This document shows, piece after piece, positions 34,295 through 43,716 of a stretch of 64,000 nt of DNA. The notes under the pieces are model-generated. The model saw only the letters and a program-made list of their open reading frames with translations, had not been told where the DNA came from and made no database searches. How positions within the stretch are numbered: the stretch's first letter is position 1; every line of letters begins with the position of its first letter. The stretch is from Marivita sp003149565 (GTDB lineage Bacteria; Pseudomonadota; Alphaproteobacteria; Rhodobacterales; Rhodobacteraceae). The stretch is taken from the NCBI RefSeq assembly GCF_965216415.1, contig NZ_CBDCFU010000002.1. One strand, given 5' to 3'. A program made the position numbers and the translations under genes.

Positions 34295-36844
34295 ATGAAA
34301 GACGCAGCGCCCAAGACGATCTACCTTGAGGACTACACGCCGTTTGGCTATGTGGTGGAGAGCGTTCACCTGACCTTTCGTTTGGCGCCGACCTCCACGC
34401 GGGTGATCAGCCGGATTGCGTTTGCGCCGAACCCGGATGCACCGGATCAGGCGTTTTTCCTGCATGGCGAGGAGCTTTCCCTGATCTGGGCCAAGATCGA
34501 CGGGCAAGACCTGACGCCTGAGCTGACCGACGACGGGCTGCGTTGCGCCGTACCGGACACGCCGTTCGTTTGGGAGGCCGAGGTCGAGATCAGCCCGCAG
34601 ACCAACACCGCGCTGGAGGGGCTTTACATGTCAAACGGCATGTATTGCACCCAATGTGAGGCGGAAGGGTTCCGCAAGATCACCTACTATCCCGACCGCC
34701 CGGATGTGATGAGCACCTTTACGGTACGGATCGAAGGTGAAGAAAAGGTGAAGCTCTCCAATGGGAACCCGGTGGGCAGCGGCGACGGATGGGCCGAATG
34801 GCACGATCCGTGGCCGAAACCGGCCTATCTCTTTGCACTGGTGGCAGGCGATCTGGTGAACCATCCCGACCGCTTCACCACCATGTCCGGCAAAGAGGTG
34901 GAGTTAAACATCTGGGTCCGCCCCGGCGACGAGGATAAATGCGCTTTCGGGATGGAAGCGCTCAAAAAATCAATGACTTGGGATGAAGAGGTTTACGGGC
35001 GCGAATACGATCTCGATATCTTCAATATCGTCGCGGTCGACGACTTCAACATGGGCGCGATGGAGAACAAGGGATTGAACGTCTTCAATTCCTCCTGCGT
35101 TCTTGCCTCGCCCGAAACCTCGACCGACATGAATTTCGAGAGAATTGAAGCCATTATTGCGCACGAATATTTCCACAACTGGACAGGCAACCGGATCACC
35201 TGCCGCGACTGGTTTCAGCTTTGTCTGAAAGAGGGGCTTACGGTGTTCCGTGATGCGCAATTTACGGCCGATATGCGCTCAGAACCGGTGAAACGCATCA
35301 GCGACGTGATTGATCTGCGAGCACGGCAATTCCCCGAGGATCAGGGCCCTCTGAGCCATCCTGTGCGGCCGGAGAGTTTTCAGGAAATTAACAATTTCTA
35401 CACCGCCACGGTCTATGAAAAGGGCGCCGAGGTGATCGGCATGCTCAAAACTCTGGTCGGTGACGATGCTTATAAACGCGCTCTTGATCTCTATTTTGAC
35501 CGCCATGATGGTCAGGCCTGCACAATCGAGGACTGGCTGCGAGTTTTCGAGGATGCCACGGGTCGCGACTTTGCGCAGTTCAAGCTGTGGTATTCGCAAT
35601 CCGGCACGCCTCGTGTGGCAGTATCCGAGGACTGGTCGAACGGGGTCTATACCTTGACCTTCAAACAGCACACACCGCCGACGCCTGGTCAGGATGTGAA
35701 AGACCCCAAGGTCATTCCCATTGCCGTTGGTCTTCTCAACCCCAATGGCGATGAGGTGGTGCCAACGCGTGTTCTGGAAATGACAAAAACAGAGCAAAGC
35801 TTCAGCTTCGAAGGCCTCGCCAGCAAACCCGTCCCGTCCATTCTGCGCGGTTTCTCTGCGCCTATCGTGCTGGAGCGTGAGGTCAGCCGAGAGGAACGTG
35901 CGTTTCTGCTGGCGCATGACACCGACGCATTCAATCGTTGGGAGGCGAACCGCAATCTGGCCCGCGACTGTCTTGTGGCAATGATCCGTGATGGTGTGGG
36001 CCCGGACACCGTCTGGCTTGATGGGCTGGAGCGGGTTGTGCGCGACGACGCGCTGGACCCCGCCTTTCGGGCGCTGATGCTGTCGCTGCCGACACAATCA
36101 GAAATGGCGCAAGTGCTGTTCGATTTGGGGACCACGCCCGACCCGGATGCGATCTGGCAGGCAGCAGAAGACCTGCGAGGGCATATGGCTGAGGCATGGC
36201 GAGGGTTCCTGCCTGACCTGCGTGCGTCGGTGGCCGTTGATGAGCCGTATCGGCCCGACGCGGACCAATCCGGGAAGCGGTCCCTGGGATCGGCTTTGCT
36301 GGCGCTACAGACGCGGCTCGATAAGGGTGCTGCGGCGCAGACACAGTACGATGCGGCGGACAACATGACGTTGCAGCTATCGGCCCTGTCACAGCTCATC
36401 TCGGCAGGCAAAGGTGCGGATGCGATCAAAGCGTTCGAAGGCCAGTGGCACCATGACCGGTTGGTCATGGACAAATGGTTCGGGCTTCAGGTTGGCATGG
36501 CGAAACCGGAGGTCGCGGTCGATGTGGCCGAAGGTCTGGTACAGCATCCAGCGTTTGACATGAGCAACCCGAACCGCTTCCGCGCGGTGATGGGCGGGTT
36601 CGCGATGAACCATGCTGGCTTCCACCGCAAAGACGGGGCCGGCTACGCGTTCCTTGCCGACTGGCTGATCAGGCTCGACGACAAGAACCCGCAGACCACA
36701 GCCCGCATGTGTTCGGTGTTCCAGACATGGAAACGCTACGACGCAGGTCGGCAGGCGCTGATCCGGAAGCAACTGAAACGGATCAAGGCCAAGCCGAACC
36801 TGAGCCGAGACACAGATGAAATGGTCAGCCGTATCCTTGGGTGA
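34295..36844 (+). CDS. pepN: Aminopeptidase N (M1 family)
   Basis: 849 residues. The start at 34295 has a GGAG site 7 bases upstream; an in-frame extension to 34217 lacks one. The exopeptidase motif GAMENKGLNVF (about 256-266) and the zinc site HEYFHNWTGNR (about 290-300), with the distal Glu in the following LKEGLTVFRD, are intact. The C-terminal DUF3458 and helical domains complete the gamma-proteobacterial PepN-type layout. Removes N-terminal residues from peptides in the cytoplasm. A small membrane-protein gene follows after 3 bases. Confidence 0.97.
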   Translation: MKDAAPKTIYLEDYTPFGYVVESVHLTFRLAPTSTRVISRIAFAPNPDAPDQAFFLHGEELSLIWAKIDGQDLTPELTDDGLRCAVPDTPFVWEAEVEISPQTNTALEGLYMSNGMYCTQCEAEGFRKITYYPDRPDVMSTFTVRIEGEEKVKLSNGNPVGSGDGWAEWHDPWPKPAYLFALVAGDLVNHPDRFTTMSGKEVELNIWVRPGDEDKCAFGMEALKKSMTWDEEVYGREYDLDIFNIVAVDDFNMGAMENKGLNVFNSSCVLASPETSTDMNFERIEAIIAHEYFHNWTGNRITCRDWFQLCLKEGLTVFRDAQFTADMRSEPVKRISDVIDLRARQFPEDQGPLSHPVRPESFQEINNFYTATVYEKGAEVIGMLKTLVGDDAYKRALDLYFDRHDGQACTIEDWLRVFEDATGRDFAQFKLWYSQSGTPRVAVSEDWSNGVYTLTFKQHTPPTPGQDVKDPKVIPIAVGLLNPNGDEVVPTRVLEMTKTEQSFSFEGLASKPVPSILRGFSAPIVLEREVSREERAFLLAHDTDAFNRWEANRNLARDCLVAMIRDGVGPDTVWLDGLERVVRDDALDPAFRALMLSLPTQSEMAQVLFDLGTTPDPDAIWQAAEDLRGHMAEAWRGFLPDLRASVAVDEPYRPDADQSGKRSLGSALLALQTRLDKGAAAQTQYDAADNMTLQLSALSQLISAGKGADAIKAFEGQWHHDRLVMDKWFGLQVGMAKPEVAVDVAEGLVQHPAFDMSNPNRFRAVMGGFAMNHAGFHRKDGAGYAFLADWLIRLDDKNPQTTARMCSVFQTWKRYDAGRQALIRKQLKRIKAKPNLSRDTDEMVSRILG

Positions 36845-36847
36845 GAA

Positions 36848-37288
36848 ATGGCAGACAGCGGCGCAGTGCTGCTTGATCACAGGATCAGCGCCCGTCGTCC
36901 CCGGGCGCTGCTTGCCATCGCCGCTTTTTGGGTGTGCGCCGGGGGGCTTTGGGTCGCGGGCGTGATCTGGTGGGTACCGGCATTTCTATGCTGTGTGACG
37001 ATCCCTGCCCTTCTCGAAGCGCTGCGCAATGACGTGGTTCGGCTGACTTTGTCCCGCGATGTGCTGTCCTGGGTCACCACGCGACACAGAGGAAAAGTCC
37101 CGTTGACCGAGGTCGCGTATGTTCGGTTCGACACCCGCATGGATTTCGCTGTGACAGCCCGATTGCACCTCGTGGGTGGAACGGTTCAACGATTGCCAAT
37201 CGAAGTGGTGCCCCCCTACAGGCAATTTTGCGACGCGCTCGATGTCGCCGGGGTGCGTCACGAACGACATCATTTCCGTCTGTTCTAA
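36848..37288 (+). CDS. Small membrane protein, PH-like tail
   Basis: 146 residues. Two closely spaced hydrophobic segments (about 21-38 and 41-56), then about 85 soluble residues, mostly beta strand (VRLTLSRDVLSWVTTRHRG, KVPLTEVAYVRFDTRMDF). This two-helix-plus-beta layout recalls bacterial PH/YdbT-like proteins, but no motif proves it. It begins three bases after the pepN stop and so is probably co-transcribed. Function unknown. Confidence 0.75.
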   Translation: MADSGAVLLDHRISARRPRALLAIAAFWVCAGGLWVAGVIWWVPAFLCCVTIPALLEALRNDVVRLTLSRDVLSWVTTRHRGKVPLTEVAYVRFDTRMDFAVTARLHLVGGTVQRLPIEVVPPYRQFCDALDVAGVRHERHHFRLF

Positions 37289-37451
37289 TGTCGCAGGACA
37301 TAAGGGAACCGGCGGCCCCTTGCCAGCGTTGAGCCACGAGTGGCATGACATGGCGTAAAGCTCGGTGCATCGGATTTCCGACTTGCCTCCCGGTGCACAG
37401 TGTTTTGCGTGTGTCATGTCATTGTCACGCTGCTCTGCCAGGACAGGCCGC

Positions 37452-38312
37452 ATGAAAGACCGTATCGACCCGTTGATTGAAGATCGCGCTGCCTGGCTGT
37501 TCCGACCGACCCTGACCGCCTCGTTGGCGCGGCCGGTTTTGCACCGGATGCTGGCCTACAGCCAAACGGTTTCGTTGGCCGAAGCTGTGAAACCTCTTGG
37601 TTCGGGCGAAATCATGGACATGATGGCCGACAAACTGGCCCGGGACGTAACGGTTTCCGGGCTGGGCCGCGTTCCACAACAAGGCGCGGCGTTGATCGTG
37701 GCAAACCACCCTACCGGAATTGCAGATGGTATCATCCTGCATTCTGTGCTGCGACAGGTTCGGCGGGACGCTTATTATTTCGCCAACCATGACATTCTTA
37801 AGGTACTGCCGCAAATGGCAGACATGATCGCTCCGGTGGAATGGCGCAAGGATCGCCGCAGCCATGCAAAGACCCGTGGGACGATGGCCTTTGCCCGGCG
37901 CGCGGTGGGCGAGGGCCGACTTGGCGTGATTTTTCCATCCGGCCGTCTGGCCAAACGTCGCGGCGTTCGCCTGCATGAGCGACCGTGGATGGCATCTGCC
38001 GCGATGCTAGCGCGGAAGTTCGATCTGCCTGTTATCCCGATACACGTGCAGGCACGAAATTCCGCTTTGTTTTATCTGTTTGATGCGATCCATCCAAGCC
38101 TTCGTGACATCACGCTGTTCCACGAAACGCTGAATAAGCATCGGCAACCCTACAAGATCAAGGTCGGAGAACAGATTTCGCCGAAGGCTTTGCCGGAGAG
38201 TTCGGAAGACGGCATAGCTCTGCTGCGCCGCGCGACGCTTTCGCTTGGCGAGCCGCGCAAACAGGGGGTGTCTCTGCTTGACGCAACGCGTTTCCCGGCG
38301 TCGCGCGCCTAA
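37452..38312 (+). CDS. Lysophospholipid-type acyltransferase (hemolysin/OlsB-like)
   Basis: 286 residues. The catalytic His-Asp motif is ANHPTGIADGI (about 91-101; five residues between His and Asp, as in hemolysin-type and ornithine-lipid acyltransferases), and the acyl-acceptor block IFPSGRLAKRRG follows at about 162. The start at 37452 is chosen for its position relative to the domain and an AGGA site 9 bases upstream. It probably acylates a lysolipid or amino-acid lipid at the inner membrane. Its last four bases overlap the end of the convergent transglycosylase gene. Confidence 0.85.
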   Translation: MKDRIDPLIEDRAAWLFRPTLTASLARPVLHRMLAYSQTVSLAEAVKPLGSGEIMDMMADKLARDVTVSGLGRVPQQGAALIVANHPTGIADGIILHSVLRQVRRDAYYFANHDILKVLPQMADMIAPVEWRKDRRSHAKTRGTMAFARRAVGEGRLGVIFPSGRLAKRRGVRLHERPWMASAAMLARKFDLPVIPIHVQARNSALFYLFDAIHPSLRDITLFHETLNKHRQPYKIKVGEQISPKALPESSEDGIALLRRATLSLGEPRKQGVSLLDATRFPASRA

Positions 38313-39031
38313 TCGCCTCCGCGGGTCGAGACAACGCCACCCCACGGTGAACGGATGGGGCGGGCCACGGGGCGTAGCGACCGGGACAGACCAGCGCAAT
38401 AGGGCTGAGCACGCGTCCAGCGCATCATATCCACGCGCTTGCTACGGCTGTGAAACGGGCCCCAATCGGCGGCAACGCCGCGCATACCGCGCGAGACCAC
38501 GCCGTCGCGAGCCACCGTCACTGACATGATCCGAAGCGCGCATTGCAGGTTTGCTCCACCCCGTTTTAATTCGTCGCGCGAGGCGGCCGCGCAGCCGTAA
38601 CCACGCGCTGTTGCGGGCAGGATCTGCAATAGGCCGTACCATTTGCCACCGCCTCCAACTGAAGTGGGCCGATAGGTGCTTTCGTGCTTGGCCAAGGTCG
38701 ACAGCAATCCAATCCAGAAAGCTTCCCGCCCCGGCGTGTCGTTTGTGACATAGGCCGGACACCATTCGGCGATGTCCTTGGGCACAACCTGCGGCAAGAC
38801 GCGCGCGTGACTGCGCAGGGCCGAAAGGGCGGCTCGTGACCACCGATCTGCTTCGGGACGATGGCTCCAGCGCATGTCCGGAAGGGGTGTGTAGGTTCGC
38901 GCCACAGGCCGCACCGACACAGACAGGGCGTTGGTTGAAGATGTATCAACCATGGTGGCGGGTGTGGCAGAAACAGCCCCGGCTAAACCAAGCACAAACA
39001 CCGCCGCGCCTATGATCCCCCAGCGTGACAT
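38309..39031 (-). CDS. Lytic transglycosylase (SLT domain)
   Basis: 240 residues. N-terminal hydrophobic export segment (MSRWGIIGAAVFVLGLAGAV). The SLT fold shows the catalytic glutamate in LAKHESTYRP (about 115-124), followed by YGLLQILPATARGYGC (about 132-147). Two cysteines could form a disulfide. Cleaves glycan strands in peptidoglycan. A TTG start at 39058 would add nine residues. The proline-rich tail (RPVARPIRSPWGG) is unusual. Convergent with the acyltransferase gene and overlaps it by 4 bases. Confidence 0.87.
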   Translation of the reverse strand: MSRWGIIGAAVFVLGLAGAVSATPATMVDTSSTNALSVSVRPVARTYTPLPDMRWSHRPEADRWSRAALSALRSHARVLPQVVPKDIAEWCPAYVTNDTPGREAFWIGLLSTLAKHESTYRPTSVGGGGKWYGLLQILPATARGYGCAAASRDELKRGGANLQCALRIMSVTVARDGVVSRGMRGVAADWGPFHSRSKRVDMMRWTRAQPYCAGLSRSLRPVARPIRSPWGGVVSTRGGD

Positions 39032-39393
39032 CAGATACGCGTCAACGATTATTCGCAAAAAATCAAGAAAAAGCCGATATCGCCTGCTGGATAGGCGGGA
39101 TCTCGCGCCTATTCACATTGCCCCGCCAGATGCCGCCAAAACAAATCCGACTGCCCTTGGAAAATCAAATCGACTCCTACTTGCCGCCCGATTTGCGACA
39201 CCTTTTTCCGGCATATCTGTCTTCACCCCACCACTCATCCGGTCACGCACCGGATCCCGTGAAGGCCTGAAGGATGACCGTTTTGAACAACCTGTCCTCA
39301 CTCATTCGACTGGCACGAGGCTCTGCATCGTCGCAACGGCCCAAATCGCCGGTATTGAATATCGACGCCCTTAGAAAACCGTCAAAATCCGTC
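39032..39393. other. 362-base divergent intergenic region
   Basis: Between the transglycosylase gene (minus) and the next gene (plus), if the latter starts at 39394. An in-frame ATG at 39274 would shorten it. The part at 39040-39090 is A/T-rich and probably carries both promoters. I see no repeat or RNA gene. Confidence 0.4.
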
Positions 39394-40476
39394 ATGTCCG
39401 TGTGTCTTCGAAGCGAAGAAGAGGACGTGCATCACGATCTTTTCGAAAGCGGTCTCCACCTTGCGCGCCAGGACGCCTGGACCACATTGGGTGAGCGTAT
39501 CCGAGCAGCCGATGCTAATCGAACGCTGACACCCGGCGGCGTGCCGGAAGCCGAAATTTTGGCCGAGGGCGCACGCGCCGATGCTGTCACTGCGGCAACC
39601 CGCGCAGTGATCGCGGGAGATGAGTTGATGGCGGCATCCATTATGAATGACATGACACATGTCCTCGAAGAGGCGACAGGGGACCACGGTGTAGCTTACG
39701 TGATCGCAATGGCTCATATTGATATCGGGTGGGCCTGGCGCGGCGAAGGTTGGCAACAGGATATTCCTGCCGCACATCGCGCGGCGTTCTTCCGCCACTT
39801 TAAAGCGGCCTCTGCGCTGATCGACACCTTCGATGCATTCGAATTGGACTCTCCCATGCTCGCCTCTGCGCGGTGTGCCTTGCTCGCCGCGGAAACGCAG
39901 CCGCGGACCCGAGCCAGCGACGACTACGAAGACTTGATTGATCTGGCCCCGGGTGTCGCCAAATACATGCGTGCGCTTGGCAATCACATGCTGCCCCGTT
40001 GGTTCGGCAGCTACGAGCGGCTGGAACACGAGGCCCTGCGCACGATGGAGCGCACCTCGGATATCTGGGGCGCGGGCGGCTACACCTGGACCTATTTCGA
40101 CGCGCTGGCCGTAGACGACAACGCGTTTGGTCTGCTGGACGGGGCGCTTTTCTGTCAGGGCATCCGTGACATTCTTGAGCGGCGCAATGATCAACATACG
40201 GTCAACGGCTTTGCAGCCTACACGGGTACCGCGCTTGAGCCGGAGGGTGTCAACAGCGATGCGCGCGCAAGTATTGCCGCGTGTTTCGACTGGATTGTGA
40301 CGGACCATCTGCGCGAGGTGCATCCACGGATCTGGTACGCGGCCAAGGGCGTCTGGGCCACCCGTCTGGAGGATCAGGATCGGCTTGCCAAAGGACGTCA
40401 GCGCGCACTTGCCGCGCTTGAGCGGCACGCGCGCCGTCTGCCTCCTGTCACTGCGCCTCGCATCTCGGATATGTGA
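39394..40476 (+). CDS. Conserved hypothetical protein, soluble, helical
   Basis: 360 residues from the ATG at 39394. A longer form from 39274 is possible, but its first 40 residues are Ser/Arg-rich and unlike the rest. No domain is recognised. The chain is helical and acidic with repeated alanines; blocks such as AYVIAMAHIDIGWAWRGEGW and GGYTWTYFDALAVDDNAFGL suggest an all-helical fold with a His/Asp/Trp-lined pocket. No signal peptide. It directly precedes gatB with a gap of 83 bases. Function unknown. Confidence 0.75.
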   Translation: MSVCLRSEEEDVHHDLFESGLHLARQDAWTTLGERIRAADANRTLTPGGVPEAEILAEGARADAVTAATRAVIAGDELMAASIMNDMTHVLEEATGDHGVAYVIAMAHIDIGWAWRGEGWQQDIPAAHRAAFFRHFKAASALIDTFDAFELDSPMLASARCALLAAETQPRTRASDDYEDLIDLAPGVAKYMRALGNHMLPRWFGSYERLEHEALRTMERTSDIWGAGGYTWTYFDALAVDDNAFGLLDGALFCQGIRDILERRNDQHTVNGFAAYTGTALEPEGVNSDARASIAACFDWIVTDHLREVHPRIWYAAKGVWATRLEDQDRLAKGRQRALAALERHARRLPPVTAPRISDM

Positions 40477-40559
40477 TTGCCGGGAATCCCGGCGCGGCCC
40501 CTTGCCCCCTGCCCCCCTCTGGCGTATTCCACGCGGCGTTCACGCCAAGAGGATTTGCC

Positions 40560-42074
40560 ATGCTGGACCTGACCTTTGACGCCCCGAAACCCAAAGTGAT
40601 CGCTGGTGCAAAGCACGACTGGGAACTTGTGATCGGCATGGAAGTGCACGCGCAGGTGGCCTCCAAAGCCAAGCTGTTCTCAGGCGCCTCGACGCAATTT
40701 GGCGCAGAACCGAATTCCAACGTGTCTTTCGTCGACGCCGCGATGCCGGGAATGTTGCCTGTCATCAACGAATTCTGTGTCGAACAAGCAGTGCGCACGG
40801 GCCTTGGCCTTAAGGCTGAAATCAACCTGGTCAGCGCGTTTGACCGTAAAAACTATTTCTACCCGGACCTGCCGCAGGGTTACCAGATCAGCCAGCTCTA
40901 TCATCCGATCGTCGGCGAAGGCGAAGTGATCGTCGACATGGAGCCGGGCATCGCGCGCCGGGTGCGGATCGAACGTATCCACATCGAACAGGATGCCGGC
41001 AAGTCGATCCACGACATGGATCCGGCAATGTCCTTTGTGGATCTGAACCGCACCGGTGTGGCGCTGATGGAGATCGTCAGCCGCCCCGATATTCGCGGGC
41101 CCGAGGAAGCGGCGGCCTATGTCGCCAAGCTGCGCCAGATCCTGCGCTATCTTGGCACCTGCGACGGCAACATGCAGAACGGCAACCTGCGCGCCGATGT
41201 GAACGTGTCGGTCTGCCGCCCCGGTCAGTACGAGAAGTATCAGGAAACACAAGATTTCTCGCATCTTGGCACGCGCTGCGAGATCAAGAACATGAACTCC
41301 ATGCGGTTCATCCAGATGGCGATCGACTACGAAGCACGCCGCCAGATCGGCATCCTCGAAGCCGGTGGGTCGATTGATCAGGAAACCCGTCTGTACGATC
41401 CGGACAAAAACGAGACCCGCTCGATGCGGTCCAAGGAAGAGGCGCATGATTACCGCTATTTTCCCTGCCCGGATCTGCTTCCGCTCGAGATTGAACAAGC
41501 GTGGGTGGACGACATCGCAGCCAACCTGCCCGAACTGCCGGACGAGAAAAAAGCGCGCTTCGTCAGCGACTTCGGCCTGAGCGAATACGATGCAGGCGTA
41601 TTGACCGCGGAGACCGCGAACGCTGGCTACTTCGAAGAGGTGGTCGCAGGCTGCGGTGACGGCAAGCTGGCGGCGAACTGGGTCATCAACGAGCTGTTCG
41701 GTCGGCTGAAGAAAGAAGATCATGAGATTACGGAAAGCCCGGTCTCGCCCGCGCAACTGGCCGGAATCATTGCTCTAATCAAGAAGGGCGACATTTCCGG
41801 CAAGATCGCCAAGGACCTCTTTGAGATCGTCTACACCGAAGGCGGCGACCCGGCGGAAATCGTCGAAGCGCGCGGCATGAAGCAGGTCACGGACACCGGC
41901 GCGATTGAAAAAGCGGTGGACGAAATCATCGCGGCCAACCCGGCGCAAGTGGAAAAAGCCCAGCAAAACCCCAAGCTTGCAGGCTGGTTCGTGGGTCAGG
42001 TGATGAAGGCCACGGGCGGCAAGGCCAACCCGGCGGCAGTCAACCAGATCGTGACGGCGAAGCTGGGGCTGTAA
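40560..42074 (+). CDS. gatB: Asp/Glu-tRNA amidotransferase subunit B
   Basis: Subunit of GatCAB, which makes Gln-tRNA(Gln) (and Asn-tRNA(Asn)) by transamidation. 504 residues, the normal length. The start at 40560 follows AAGAGGATT. Hallmarks: WELVIGMEVHAQVASKAKLF (about 20-39), YFYPDLPQGYQISQL (about 98), the kinase-like pocket DVNVSVCRPG, and the C-terminal YqeY/tail domain, which binds tRNA (about 360-504). gatA and gatC are not nearby, as is usual in this group. Confidence 0.97.
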   Translation: MLDLTFDAPKPKVIAGAKHDWELVIGMEVHAQVASKAKLFSGASTQFGAEPNSNVSFVDAAMPGMLPVINEFCVEQAVRTGLGLKAEINLVSAFDRKNYFYPDLPQGYQISQLYHPIVGEGEVIVDMEPGIARRVRIERIHIEQDAGKSIHDMDPAMSFVDLNRTGVALMEIVSRPDIRGPEEAAAYVAKLRQILRYLGTCDGNMQNGNLRADVNVSVCRPGQYEKYQETQDFSHLGTRCEIKNMNSMRFIQMAIDYEARRQIGILEAGGSIDQETRLYDPDKNETRSMRSKEEAHDYRYFPCPDLLPLEIEQAWVDDIAANLPELPDEKKARFVSDFGLSEYDAGVLTAETANAGYFEEVVAGCGDGKLAANWVINELFGRLKKEDHEITESPVSPAQLAGIIALIKKGDISGKIAKDLFEIVYTEGGDPAEIVEARGMKQVTDTGAIEKAVDEIIAANPAQVEKAQQNPKLAGWFVGQVMKATGGKANPAAVNQIVTAKLGL

Positions 42075-42133
42075 AGACCGGTGCCGGGTGCATATCCGGC
42101 ACGTTTTTGACCGCGATTGGTAAGGTGTTTGAC

Positions 42134-42520
42134 ATGTTCGAATACAAGGTGGTTCCCGCCCCTGTGAAGGGCGTCAAGGCCAAAGGGGTCAAGACGGCCG
42201 AGGCGCGGTTTGCGCTGGGGGTCGAGCAGGCGATCAACGAGTTGGCGGCGGAGGGCTGGGAGTATCAGCGTTCGGACGTGCTGCCCTCTACCGAGCGCGT
42301 GGGTCTGACCGGCTCGGAGACGCATTGGCGGACATTGCTCGTGTTTCGGCGGACTATTGCCGAGGCGGCGACCCCCGACGCAACACCTGATCGGGTGGAA
42401 CCAGTCATCGCGACGCCTGCAGTGTCCTCCGCAGTGCCCGAGGGAGACGGCATTGCAGACGCAGGCGCGCCCAAAGATCCCGATTTTGAAGAAGGTAACG
42501 AAGAGACGCGGCCTGCCTGA
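42134..42520 (+). CDS. DUF4177 family protein
   Basis: 128 residues. The N-terminal 80 form the DUF4177 module (MFEYKVVPAP...EQAINELAAEGWEYQRSDVLP), a small alpha/beta unit seen in many bacteria with no assigned role. The C-terminal 45 residues are Ala/Pro/Glu-rich and probably disordered. An AAGG site precedes the ATG at 42134. It is just upstream of and convergent with bolA. Confidence 0.85.
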   Translation: MFEYKVVPAPVKGVKAKGVKTAEARFALGVEQAINELAAEGWEYQRSDVLPSTERVGLTGSETHWRTLLVFRRTIAEAATPDATPDRVEPVIATPAVSSAVPEGDGIADAGAPKDPDFEEGNEETRPA

Positions 42521-42545
42521 AGGAGGGCGCGGCCCGGCACGCTCC

Positions 42546-42803
42546 CTACGTGTCGAGATCCATTGACAGCGCGTGGATTTGCGCAACCAGTTCCGGCCCA
42601 AGCGCCTTGTGCACGAGGCGATGTCGGGCAATCCGGGACTGGCCTTGGAACGCATCAGACCGGATGATCACGTGAAAATGGCTCTCCCCACCCTCTTGAT
42701 AGCCGGCATGTCCACGATGGCTTTCGCTATCATCGTGAACGGTAAGTTCTCGTGGGGACAGTGCCTCGCGAAGTCGTGTTTCAATCTGTTCCGTCCGGGT
42801 CAT
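42546..42803 (-). CDS. bolA: BolA family protein
   Basis: 85 residues, the whole BolA fold: N-terminal helix TRTEQIETRLREAL, strand LTVHDDSESHRGHAG with the conserved histidine region, GESHFHVIIRSDAFQGQSRIARHR (the FxG-RHR signature), and the final helix with HALS. BolA proteins bind monothiol glutaredoxins and 2Fe-2S clusters and help in iron-sulfur handling. It is divergent from the J-domain gene. Confidence 0.94.
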   Translation of the reverse strand: MTRTEQIETRLREALSPRELTVHDDSESHRGHAGYQEGGESHFHVIIRSDAFQGQSRIARHRLVHKALGPELVAQIHALSMDLDT

Positions 42804-42877
42804 TTTTTCGCCTCCAAGGGCTTACCTCTGCGCGTGATTGGTCTACACTCACGCCTCCGAGTCGAAAAGGGCAGGTT

Positions 42878-43510
42878 ATGAGCAAATCAGATCCATTCGG
42901 TTTCGATATGTCGATCAAGTCGGCCAAAAAGAAAAACCCCCGCGGCCGACGGGGGATGTCCGGCGCATCCGAGACCTCAACCCGCGTGTGTGATCACGAG
43001 GGTTGCGAGGAAGCCGGCAAGTTCCGTGCGCCGAAAGCGCCGGATGTTCTGGATGATTACTACTGGTTCTGCCAGGAACATGTGCGTGAGTACAACACCA
43101 AGTGGAACTTCTTTGACGGCAAGACCGAAGCCGAGATGAACGCGCAGGCATCGTCGGACAAGGTTTGGGAACGTCGGACGAAAGACTGGCGCGATCCCGA
43201 AGCCAAGGCCTGGGCGCGGCTGGGCATTGAGGACCCGCATCAGGTGCTCGGCGAAAATGCCACGCGCAATCCCGGTCGCAATGCGTCATCGACCGGTCAC
43301 ACCAAGCGCCTGCCACCCACCGAACGCCGGGCGATCGAGATTCTCGAAGCGAAGGACACCTGGTCCAAGGCCGAGGTGCGCAAGGCCTATAAAGCGCTGA
43401 TCAAGGTGCTGCACCCGGATATGAATGGCGGCGACCGGTCTCAGGAAGAGCAGCTGCAGGAGGTCGTCTGGGCCTGGGACCAGATCAAGGACAGCCGCAA
43501 CTTCAAGTGA
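42878..43510 (+). CDS. J-domain protein
   Basis: 210 residues. The J domain is at the C-terminus (about 150-205), with the diagnostic HPD in LIKVLHPDMNGGDRS. The N-terminal 140 residues hold two possible metal-ligand clusters (CDHEGCEEAG and WFCQEHVREYN, about 38-70), suggesting a zinc-stabilised region. It would stimulate a DnaK-type chaperone. The start at 42878 has GGGCAGG 3-9 bases upstream. Divergent from bolA, followed by a strong terminator. Confidence 0.9.
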   Translation: MSKSDPFGFDMSIKSAKKKNPRGRRGMSGASETSTRVCDHEGCEEAGKFRAPKAPDVLDDYYWFCQEHVREYNTKWNFFDGKTEAEMNAQASSDKVWERRTKDWRDPEAKAWARLGIEDPHQVLGENATRNPGRNASSTGHTKRLPPTERRAIEILEAKDTWSKAEVRKAYKALIKVLHPDMNGGDRSQEEQLQEVVWAWDQIKDSRNFK

Positions 43511-43529
43511 ACCCACAAAAGAATGAAAA

Positions 43530-43557
43530 AAGAGGCCGCGGACGAAGCGGCCTTTTT
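43530..43557 (+). terminator. Intrinsic terminator of the J-domain gene
   Basis: Stem AGGCCGC (43533-43539) with GCGGCCT (43547-43553), 7-base loop, then a run of Ts to 43557. A-rich sequence lies before it, so it may also work in reverse. Confidence 0.9.
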
Positions 43558-43613
43558 GCTGATCCCCTCCCTGCGCCCCTGCCCATTGCTGCGTAAGATG
43601 TGTCAGGTTTGAT

Positions 43614-43684
43614 TGCATATTTATGAAAAAGAGAAGCAGCGGACAGTGCGATGTCCCCTGCTTCTTCTTTTTACAAATATGCAT
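43614..43684. terminator. Long imperfect hairpin between convergent genes
   Basis: TGCATAT at 43614-43620 is mirrored by ATATGCA at 43677-43683; inside them, AAAAAGAGAAGCAGCGGACA pairs with TGTCCCCTGCTTCTTCTTTTT with one mismatch and a one-base bulge around a 6-base loop (43646-43651). Ts end one arm and As the other, so it can terminate transcription in both directions. It lies between the J-domain and class V aminotransferase genes and is longer than an ordinary terminator. Confidence 0.7.
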
Positions 43685-43716
43685 TTGGCCCGGATCGAAC
43701 CGGGGTTCACATCCGA

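Noticed and set aside
43685..43716. Sequence resembling a tRNA T-arm on the minus strand (CCGGTTCGATCCGG)
   Set aside because: The stem does not pair correctly around a 7-base T-loop, and no acceptor, D- or anticodon arm is present. It is a short hairpin after the aminotransferase gene.
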